Positions 22,359-33,500 of a stretch of 64,000 nucleotides of DNA are shown here, piece after piece. This DNA is from Paramarasmius palmivorus. Taxonomy: Eukaryota; Basidiomycota; Agaricomycetes; Agaricales; Marasmiaceae. The notes below the pieces were generated by a model. The model was not told where the DNA came from. It worked only from the letters and a program-made list of their open reading frames with translations, and did no database searches. A program made the position numbers and the translations under genes. Each line of letters starts with the position of its first letter. The stretch's first letter is position 1. The DNA lies in NCBI GenBank assembly GCA_037176845.1, contig JAYKXP010000060.1:248001-312000 (forward strand), read 5' to 3'.

Positions 22359-25300
22359 AGATTTCGAGGTTGAGGTTGAAAGGCCATGGAACCTTCCGCT
22401 TGTTCAATGCATGCCTTGGTTCACTGATGTGGTTGTTTCGTTGGACAAAAGAGCTTCTTTTCTACCGGCGGATTTGCTGGTGAGTCTTTCGTGTAGCGTC
22501 TCTAGCGCTTTGTTCACGATCTTCTCGCGCTTCGTACCGCATTGGACTCGAAAATCGTCTAGCATATGTCGCATTCCTTGGTAGCTGAATTCGGAAAGGC
22601 ATCCTCCAACGAAAGTTATCGCGGGGTTATGTTTAATCGTGCCACCCTTCATCCAAATCAGAAGTCTGTCGAACCTTTACCTGCTTTGCTTTTTGGGTTA
22701 AGGCTCTTGGATGTAGCCACAGCAGTGCACGGGACACAAGGGTCTATCAGCATGCAGGACGCTCGCTGTTCTCGTTCCTCTTCGGTGACTGTGGTCCCTC
22801 GGACTGTTTTCGAAGGTCAAACGAGCAAATTGGTGCGTGATGTTCATATGCAGCTATACATCTTTCTTTACCTGTTTTCTTCACAGAGAGGGGTGAGGTC
22901 GCTTGGGGACAAACATGGATGGACACGTATCATCATTGATCTCCAATTTGCTCTCAAGAACTCTAGGCTCCCCACGGAAACTACTTTGTGCCCCTTGGAG
23001 CTTCAGTCATCCCCCGCCAGACAGCTTGTACTCGCCGCCATGCGCCAGCTGGAAGTGCTGAGCCGTCGGGATATGAATGTACATCTCTTGAAGGTTATCC
23101 AGAATCTAGTGTCAGCCGCGTTCTTCATAAATTATATGCTGCAGACGGTATGGAGTGCCTCTTATCGGAATTCTTTGTCTAATCCGATTATTAGGGTTCA
23201 TATGACTTTCCCCCGCTATGGCAAACACTAGTGGATCAGTTGAGGAGGTTGGCACGTTGTTTCGTATTTATTGCCTCTTTCTCACGTCTTATCCGCTCGG
23301 AATATCTTCTTTAGCATCGCCAAACAGGAAGATGTACAGTGTGACATAGGTTCTTCCCTACCGCCTATTACTAGGATCCGCCAGAGCCTGTTCCTTGCGT
23401 TAGCGGTATCGCCGCTCATATTACTTTGCGATATCACAACCATGTCCAACAATTTGACTAGGTTACATATGATCAGAGTACGTCTTTCGGATATTTGTCG
23501 TCTCGATCTTTAATGTGATCATTGTCTCAAAGGCCTGGTATCACTATGGGACGATCCGACCGCCCGTACTGCGCAGATCAGAATCGTTGCTGTGGAAAAA
23601 GATATTCTCCATCGCCCGAGGATTGCTTACTCCTGTAGATGCATTACATCAGTATATTCAGGAAGCAGTCCCCTTGATTGCTCTGGCACAATCAGAAGCT
23701 CATTTCTTTGACCCGGGTATTTGCTCACTTTTCGTATTTGTTGGTGACACTGACTAAGGTCTTTGCTAAATTTCATACAGATGTTGGGTGCCGCGCTCAG
23801 ATGCCCATTGCATTGACTTATTTAACTACTCAAGTACCGCGAGGGTTTATAGAGAAGAATATTTTGGGTGGAGCGAACGGTGTGTCAACGTTGAAGGATC
23901 CCGATAAAGGTACAGTGGCGATCAGATATCTGCGGCCTGTTACTTATTTCTATTCCAGAAGCCCGTAGCCAGTATACCGTCGATTGCGCACAACCGGTCT
24001 GTGATGTTTCCTTGCTTCTCACCTCCGATCTTTGGGACGGTACAGTGGAGGATGATAGTCGTCATCTAGGAGAAACCTTGTCATCTCCCCCAGTTGTTGC
24101 CGAGGATCCTCGTCGTTTATGCCGTGCTACTGTTAAAGATTCAGATACGGTGAAGGAAGGTTCGGACGCGGTTGTGATGTCTGTAATCACTTCGAATCAC
24201 CCGCGGTCCCGGAAACGGTTGTTGACAATGTCAGATATGTTGGAAAGCGGCGGTGGCTCTAGCGGCGCCCTACACGATGCCACATCAGCCGCAGGAGTAC
24301 CGCAAGTTGCCCCGAGCAACGTTTTCCTTCGACCATACCTGGCTCCCGCAAAAAGAGACGCTTCTACTGAGCAGTGGATCGACAACCTTTCCACGATGTC
24401 GCCTTGCAACAGCAAAAGGGTAATTGAATATTCGATTAATCAGTGTTCCAATGCTCATACCACGTATTCGAAGCGTATTCGCGGAGCGGCATATTTACTT
24501 GCATGCTTGGACGGCAAGTTATCAGGATATTGGCCTTCTAGCTATGTATGTTTCCCACTCGTTAGATCCATATTGGTTTGCTTTTTGCTGATATTGGTTT
24601 CCGATCCCTTTCTTTCCTGTATTGCAGTTGCCAGCTCAGCTAGACTTACTCCACGCGTTAGTGGAACAATCGAATATGTATCAGCAAAAATGTGGGAACC
24701 TCCTGCGATTTGTGGTCTTCCTGTCGGCCATCGACAACGTTGAAGCACGACATCATCATCGTCTTTTTGCGGCTACCAAACAGACGTCCATCGGCCGTGT
24801 ACGCATTTGTACAGTTGAAGAGCATAGCAGATTACAGAAATCCGGGGACCTTGGTGAAGTGTTGGTCAGCGAATACATCGTAGTCAATGGTTCTCGTGCA
24901 TACGACCAACCTCCAACGGTAGCTTCCCTGTTGTTCTCGGCTATAGGTTCCCTGTCCGCACGTAGAGAGGCTGTCGGTAAGGTGCTGATTCTTCCCTAAA
25001 TCGTTCAAACATTGACCGTTCAATAATAGATGTGTCTCAACAGGAAGAGAATCCCGCCGGCCAAAAGAATTATGTGGCAGCCTCCCTCAACGATTACTTG
25101 GCTCAAGTAAGGAAAGGAGATGATGGAAAGATCATGTTCTTTCCTTTTATCCCTTCCTGTCGCAGAGATAGTTCATATATTCACACCTCTACAAATAGGC
25201 GTGCTCTGCGTCATCCGCTGTCTCATACAGATGGGAGCTCTATTCCGAGTTTCAGCAGACGCGAATGGCACTTCGTTGCGACCGCCGATGTTTGCCATAT

Positions 25301-26417
25301 AGTCAGTTTCACAGAAGGAGGATTCAATACCGACCTCACGGTGAAAACTGGTACCCTACTAGCGTTTCTTGGTGCTAGTGCAGACAACGAGCCCATAATA
25401 GCAGCGTCTTCTATCTTGAAGAGGAGACAGCTGGGTAATCCGTTGGGAGATTACGATGTTTTAGGCATTCTCCTTCGAAGTGGTGATGGGATGTGAGTTC
25501 ACGATTCCTGTTAGTGTATGTCTCTCTAATCGTTGTATGTGTACAGTGTTATCAAAGGCGGTACTCCATATGTTTTGTTCACGTTGGAGCATACCGTATG
25601 TCGAGGCAACCATTTCTATTCCACAGCTACGCTCCAATGCAGCTACCAAGCTCTCGTCCGCGCCTTCTTCACAGATGAATGGAGTACATCGTCGTACCAG
25701 TCCTCACGCTCGGACTGGTATCGGATTCTTTCGTATTTTCACGTTAACATCGTCGAAAACACGGAGAAATTCTTATCGTGCTGCTCCATGGCGATAGGAA
25801 AAGCTGGTGATTTACCAGATATCCTTACTGTCGATGGTTTACAGAGTCTGTTCAGCTTGTTTGCTGTCATAGACATTTCGGTAATGTTATTCAATCGGTC
25901 AGCCGAGCAGACCGGAAACATCGATCACGAGTCATATGGTCGTGCCGTTTCATCCATGGAGGACATTCTTAGCGTGCTGGACGAGAGGGTAGAGATTAGG
26001 CGCAGAGGGGAGTGTGTCCCTGTTGCTGTGAGGGACTTATGGTTATCGTTCATTGTTCAGCAATGGGTGGCACTCGTGTATGCAGGACGCTGTGCTGCTG
26101 TTTTTGCTGCATCTCGGTTACACCTGGTCATGGGAGCCGTCCATGGCGACCTGAAGAAACGACATAGTGCTGTCTTTGAACTAGTCATGCAGGTGTTAAC
26201 TTCCGGGGAATGTGTGTTCGGGGCCGACAGTACATTCAGACTTGCTTATGCGGATTGCCGATGCTTTGGATGGACTTGCGGCTCGCACCTACGGTTGGAC
26301 TGCTCGCTTACTCTTAGAGATGGACAAAGCAAGAGTTCCTTCCTTACTGTAGAAGAAGTACAGGGCGAGAAATTAACCTACAAGCGCTTGAAACGCTGTC
26401 ACAATGTATTACGTTAG
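22288..26417 (+). CDS. Large orphan protein with degenerate JmjC-like C-terminal domain
   Basis: Eleven exons (first 22288-22479, last 25547-26417) join with consistent phase at all ten introns and give 1173 aa. The N-terminal 800 residues are unrecognised and include Ser-rich stretches. From about residue 740 the sequence resembles the JmjC-like (cupin) proteins expanded in mushrooms: REWHFVATADVCHIVSFTEGGF, TVKTGTLLAFLGA, then GGTPYVLFTLEHTVCRGNHFYS. In active JmjC enzymes an HxD/E pair and a distal His bind iron. Here the expected positions read S-F-T and Y, so the domain looks catalytically dead, judged against a remembered consensus. The remaining 270 residues are helical with Cys-rich patches. 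The start is the first ATG after an in-frame stop, but upstream exons are possible. Function is unknown. Confidence 0.65.
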
Positions 26418-27526
26418 CTTGTGTCCGCAGAAGGAAATGTATACTCACGTGTTTGGTTCATTTTCACTCTGCACCTGCGTTCTCAACTTCCACTCGTACT
26501 TCTGTACTTCATCTCTCACCGATTCGTAAATCATAACCTTCATTATGTCTGTTCTCACCGCTGCTGGTAGATTGTTTTCGTTGGTTGTTGGTGCGTATGT
26601 CGGCTTTTCATCCCTCGACATCGGTCTTATGTACTACTACAGTGCTTTGGACTATGGTCCAATCGTCAACCAGGTTTAATGGAACCCTCACAAGGGAACC
26701 GCTCACAGAAGATACCACTCTCTTTCAATGCACCCAATTTCTGCATGTATCCCCCACCGTGTATGATCGGTGTCCCGTCTTGTTGGCTATTTCGCCAGAG
26801 CGTACCATTACTACTTGTCCAAGCATCACAAGCTGTAATACTTCCGTCCGCACCAGCGCAATAGAATACTGTCCTCGAGACCAAGTTGAATATCAATATA
26901 TTGCTGCTTGTCCTGGACTGGACCACCTCTGTTTATCTCCTTCACATGTAGTCGATGCTATACCTCTTCACGACCTTGCGCCAATTTCACTGCTTGCCAC
27001 TGTTCGTGCTTGGTTGCTTAAACCTGAGTTGCCTCCCTCATGCATCGGAGAGAACCCGACAGCTCGTCGTGTCTGCAAGCCATCTTTAATCCTGGTGTAC
27101 CTTCGCGAATTGTTCGTCACATTAGCTCTCGTTGGTCGGTGTACGTCGACTATGTACTCTCCGTCTTTCGAGGCTGCTCGACTGCAAATCTTCCTTCGCC
27201 GTAACTGCCTATTCAGACACGACTTCGCCTGTCAATATAGGCGACTTATTTGTTCGGCTGAGCAGGATAGAACATTCGGAGTGTTGGCGGTGTGCGATGA
27301 ACGAACACTTGCCCTTCCCTTATGCACATACGCATCACGTATGTCTAGGTGCATTCGTATCTCTCTGTCGTACTTACAGTATAGTGTGAAATGCGCTAAC
27401 GACCTCACGCGTTCCAGAGATCCACCCGAGCACGTCGAGGGTGGCGGGCGTAAACGTGAAGTACCTTGGATAGAGATACATGACTCTTTTGTGCCCAACG
27501 CAAGGAGGGAGCCTTGCACTTCTGAT
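26418..27526. other. Leader region upstream of the Helitron core frame
   Basis: The Helitron frame stays open back to about 26585, but the codons before about 27400 do not resemble the Rep/helicase N-terminus and the base composition matches the neighbouring orphan genes, not the AT-rich element. The 5' end of the Helitron may lie in this stretch. A 5' TC end could not be identified by eye. Confidence 0.35.
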
Positions 27527-30500
27527 ATGAGATACTTCTTCGTCGCGCATACCGACGTTGCTAGTGTGGAACAGTATGACCCCGTGTCTCATACTATCTC
27601 TGCGGTACCAATGATGAAACTCGTCCCTTTCGTGACTTTGATGGAATCCAGAACACTTGCAAAGCTGCACGGAGCAGCAAACTCATCAACCATGTCGAAG
27701 AAGTCTGTTGCTGATTATTTCCTTGACCATAAATGTGTTATATGCTCAAAGTACGTTACAGTGCTTGCCGTCAGTACTCCGGTTCAGCGGTGTCGACCAA
27801 AAGCAACTAGAACGAAAGTAAAGGCCGCAAACAAACAAAGTAATCTGACTGGTATTCTTGGTCATACTCACAATATTGATGATCCTGACCATTCAATATC
27901 AGCTTTTCCTCCCAGTATTCTAGATGTAGATAGGACTGACAGTATACTTCGTTCTGCATGTAGAAGAATGCAACCAAACGTGTTTCAAGAAGCTGGCTGT
28001 GGAGTTTGTGGTCAGCTGAAAAGAGAGCATGACTTGAAGCCAATACATTCTATGAAAGGGCATCTTCGACCCCTGTATGTAGATGGTGTAGCTCGACAGA
28101 TGCGAACTTCTAGCACTGATCCTGTTCAATATGAAACAGGTCCAATATTAGCATCAGGATGTACTGGAGTGTGTAGCATGTGCAGAGGTGCACTGTTGAA
28201 GGGCAATATACCTAAACATAGCTTGGCTGCTGGATTATGGTTAGGCGATGTGCCGCCTGTTCTACAAAAACTAGGGTATGTTGAGAAACTCTTAGTTGCT
28301 CGAGTGAGACACACAGCTGTATTCGCTCGTATTGCAACTGGTGGAAGAAAGATGAAGGCCAATGCTATGGCCTTTGAAGCACCTATTCCCAAGGTGTACA
28401 ATATTCTCCCACCTCCTAAGGCAGATATTGATGAAATACTTGCAATCTTATTCACTGGTCCATTAAAACCTACCATTGATGACTATAAGAGAACCCCTTT
28501 CTTAGTAAGGCGCAATGTTGTCAAAGAAGCACTTGATTGGTTAATCATGAACCATCTAGATTACTCTGACGTCAAGCTGTCATATGACAATTTAGCAGAA
28601 TACGATGAAACTTGTCCTCCCTGTGCTGTCATTTGGCGTGAAGCAGAAACAAATAAGACTGTTGAATCTGAGGCTGTCAATGATAATTGCTCTGAAGAAG
28701 GCACTGAAGAAGGTTCATGTCAGTTCACAGTACATGGTTTAACTTCAGATCAGCTGAACGGAAAAACTCTGGGTGAAATAACAGGGCTGGCCACTCAATA
28801 CTTTGCTAATGGGGGGAAAGTGCTTGCAATTGGCCATAGTGAAACAGCTGAGTCAATTTGGAAAAACCCTACCTTATATCCCAGAATGTTTCCATGGCTC
28901 TTTCCATATGGTGTTGGAGGCATAGGATCAACGTCTCTAGGTGAGACAGAGCATAAGAAGTACTTGCTGATGTACTGTGACAAGCGATTCCAAGTTGATG
29001 AAAATTTTCCTATAGTATGTTTTAGTCATGCCCAAGTTAAAGCTGCTACCCAGGCTGGTTGGCTATTAGCTGATAAATCTTCCTTTTCATCAATTGCAAA
29101 GCGTATACTCACTTTAGATCATGCTGTTCTGAGCGACATTGCCATCCGAATGACTAATGGAGAAAAAGTGGTACCTGTTACACCTGCCGAAACTGCCTGT
29201 TTCAAAACTATTTCTGATTTAGATCGAGTAGCTGGAAAGGTATCAGGATCAACTACTACTAAGAAATATATGCGAAATGAAGTATGGTCTCTTATAGCTC
29301 ATAAAGGAGCACCATCATGGTACATAACCATTGCTCCAGCAGAGAAGCATCCTCTGTGTCTCTATTATGCTGATACTGACACAAAGTTTTGTCCAGATGT
29401 TCGAACCCATGTTGAACGTATAAAACTCATCTGTCAGAATCCTGTAGCGTCTGCTCGTTTCTTCAATTACATTGTCACAATATTCATTGAGGATATACTT
29501 GGATGTGGATCAACTCATCAAGGACTATATGGTAATCACGATGCACATTATGGTGTAGTTGAACAACAGGGAAGACTGACACTTCACCTCCATATTCTTC
29601 TATGGATAAAGGGATTCCTAAGTCCAAAGGAGATAAGGGAGCGCTTATTGGCCGGCTCTGAGGTATTTGAACAAAAGCTTATTGCATATCTAGATAGTGT
29701 TTTTGCTGGTCAGTTTATGAATGGCTCTTATGATAAAGTATCCAAGATTTCAGATAACATGAAGAGTAATGAAACATACAAGGACCCTACTGACTATCTT
29801 CCAACTGCACCACCTGCAAAATGTGGAACTCATTCACCGCAGTCTGTTGATATTGATTGTGATAAGTGTCAGTTATATGCTGCTTGGGTTAAACAGTACG
29901 AGTTAGAGACAAACGAATTAATACTCAAAGTAAACTATCATGACTGTCGTCGGAATCTGAATAAGGATGGCACTGTTAAAAAGCGTCACTTATACAAAGG
30001 ATGCCACGACAACAAGTGGGGTAAGTGTCGAGCCCGTTTTCCTCGTGAACTTCGTAAAGAAACAACAGTTGACAGAGATACCGGTGCTATTCTTATGAGG
30101 AAGGATGAAGCTTGGTTTAATACCTTTTCTTATCCACTTACTTACTTTCTCCGATGCAATACAGATGTCAGCTATCTAGGATCAGGTACAGCAATCAAAT
30201 CAGTGGTTTTATATGTCACTGACTATATAACAAAGGCTTCGTTAAAGACTCATGTAGTGTTTGATGCCATTATATCAGTGTTTTCCAAGAATGGGACAGT
30301 TGTAAATGGTTCTGATACAAGTGAGGAGAAGGCTCGTAAGCTAATGACAAAGGTGGTTAATCTCCTAACTACCAAGATGGAGTTTGGTGCACCCTTGATT
30401 TGCTCATATTTGTTGGACTATCCTGATCATTATACTGATCATCATTTCATACCTTTTTATTGGCAACAGTTCGTATCCCGTGTCCAGTCAGACTGTGATC

Positions 30501-33500
30501 CTGGTGCTACCTATAATGGTAAGGAAAGGGTAGCTTTGATCAAGCGTGGAGAAAGAATAATAGGGCTGTCTCCTGTTGTTGACTATACTGATCGACCATC
30601 AGAATGTGAAGCTCTTTCTTTGTATGATTGGATACGAGTAGCTCATCGGGTCACTATAAAGGCCTCCAATCGACGTAAGAAAGTACTTCACACTAACAAA
30701 AAGGATCAATCAACTCCACTCCCAAGTAACCATTATTATTTTTTGCCCACTCATGATCTAGCTGATACTCATGTAGCACGTATTCAGAAAGATAGTGATA
30801 AAGTAGTAGTCAACTTCGTGGGGGCTACTTTGCCAAGACGAGATCAAGGAGACTATAACTATTACTGCTGTGTCATGCTAGTACTGTTTAAACCATGGAG
30901 AAAAGGGTCAGACTTAAAATCACATGAACAATCGTGGTCTGATTCCTTTAGCAACCATCAGTTTACTGCTAGACAAAAGCAGCTCATGAATAACTTTATG
31001 ATTAAGTATGAATGCTTAGATGCCCGTGATGATTATCGTGCTCAGATGAAGAAGGAAATAGCTTTGTCTAGTAGTTGGGATCCCATTGTTGGTGATGATG
31101 ATCTAGACGATGATTGGCCTGAATTTAATGATATTGATCCTATGGATCTTATTCCAGGGATGGATATAGCAGACCCTAATGATTTTGAATCACCAGCTAT
31201 AATGAAACAGTATACAAAATCATACCAAAGACAGTTGGCTTTGCGGTCAACTGTACGATCCATTCTTGATAGCTGTCGATGGTCAGCAACTGCAGGGCAG
31301 TTTATAGTTCCTCCCTTGCATGATGCTCCTGCTGTGCCAATGCTCCCATGTGATCATTGGAAAGCAACTGTCCAGTCTAAACGTAAAGAGATACTAGATC
31401 AAAGAGCTGGACGTGTACCAGATTCAGTTCGAGCTGATTTCTTTGCCCGACGAGATAATAAACAGGTACTTCAGGATACGACTGATGCAGTACAAGTCGT
31501 TGATAAGTCCTATCTTGAGAGGAAATGTATTAGTGATGCTCAAGACTTAATCTCTGATACAATAGCCAAGTTTCATCTAAATCCTGAACAACAACGAGCA
31601 TTCTGTATTATTGCAAATCACTCAGCTGCTATATATACTGAACAGCTTAAGATGTATATTGGTGGAATGGGTGGCACTGGAAAGTCTACAGTATTGAAAG
31701 CCTTAATACATTTCTTTGCTCAGCGTAACGAGAGCTACAAGCTCCTTGTTGTAGCACCTACTGGAAGTGCTGCAGCTTTGCTTGGTGGATCCACATATCA
31801 TTCAGCATTTGGTATTAATGATTATTCAAATGGATCTAATCTTCCTCTTATACGAGAGCGCTTAATGGGTGTGAAGTATGTCTTCTTTGATGAAGTATCT
31901 ATGCTATCAGCTTGGGAAATGTATCGTATAAGTCGTCAGTTGTGCTTGTGTTTCCTAGATGATGATACTGAGTTTGGTGGTTTAAACATGATATTTGCTG
32001 GTGATTTTGCACAGCTACCTCCTCCAATGGGAGGTGAAAGCATCTCTCTATATGGCAACCGTATAGGAGCCTTCCGCAGTACGCTGCGTCAACAGGAAGA
32101 AGCCATCGGTAAAACCCTGTGGCACTATGTGACCACTGTTGTGATTCTAAGAGAGAATATGAGGCAGAAACAGCAAACTGAGGATGATGCTAAATTCAGA
32201 ACTGCATTAGAAAACATGCGCTATCGTAATTGCACACAAGCTGACATAGCATTCCTTAATACTAGAGTGACTTCATCAGTCAAGGGAATGCAAAATATTT
32301 CTGATCCTCCTTTTCGAAATGTTGCAATAATCACAGCGTTGAATGTACAAAAGGATGAAATCAACCGGTTAGGAAGCATTCGGTATGCTATAGAGTCCAG
32401 TGAGCAACTTCATCATTTTTATAGTGAAGACATAATCAAACCTACTGATAGGAGTAAGCGAGGTACTGAAACCAATGAAAACATAATCAAACTGAAGACA
32501 TTGACTCCATCTTGGCAAGAGTATCTATGGTCACTTGATCCAAGTGCTTCAGACACACTGGTACCCGGAAAGGTTAGTTTCTGCAAAGGGATGCCTGTAA
32601 TCATACGAAAAAATCTAGCAACTGAGTTAAATATTACACGAGGACAGGAAGGTACAGTGTATGGCTGGATATCACGTGGAAGCAAAACTCGACCTCATCT
32701 AGATACATTATTTGTACAGCTTACTAATCCACCCAGTAATGTTCAGATTGGAAATCTACCTGTTAATGTGGTTCCAATAACTCCAACTTCAGACTATGCA
32801 ACACTAAAGATGCCTTTTGGTAAAGGTAAAACTTTAAAGGTCTTTAGGTCACAAGTAGATGTAGTTCCCTGTTTTGCGATGACAGATTTTGCTTCCCAAG
32901 GCAAAACACGGCTTTACAACCCAGTGCACCTAAATAACTGTCGGGATTTTCATGGATACTATACAGCACTTTCTCGTAGTTCAACTGCTGGTGGTACTGT
33001 GATTCTTGACAATTTTGACCCAGGTGTCATTACTGGAGGTTTACGTGGTTCTGCACTACGTCAGGAATATCGTGAGCTTGAACTACTTGATGACATTACC
33101 AAATTAAGGTTTGAAGGGAAATTGCCTAAAGGTGTTATTGGAAGGAGCAGGCACGAACTGATCATCTCCTTTCGAAAAATAAAGGGTGATGATTATGTCC
33201 CATCTTGTATGTACAGTTCAATCAGATGGAACAAGTCGGATCCTTTGAAGATAGCTGATGTTGAAGACTTAGGTTGGCAAATAATAGATGATGCTGTAAG
33301 TAAAGCGCAGCTTAACAATGCCAAGAAACTAGCATTAGCAATGCGTCCAGCATATTTTCCTGAAACACAGGTTGAAGGAAAACCTAAAAAAGCAAAGGTA
33401 GATCCCAAATGTGGCACTGGCTCTAAGCGAAAGCCAACTGTTAACCCAATGAAATGCCTGCCAAGTACAATGAATAAAGAGATACAAGGACATGATCAAC

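Noticed and set aside
25107..25165. An intron inside the JmjC-like exon (GTAAGG ... CGCAG)
   Set aside because: Splicing it puts a stop in frame, while the unspliced reading stays open and continues into the JmjC-like core.
26666..26926. Minus-strand frame with a Gly/Ser-rich protein-like reading, considered as a captured gene fragment
   Set aside because: It is short, lacks splice partners, and overlaps the open leader of the Helitron frame.
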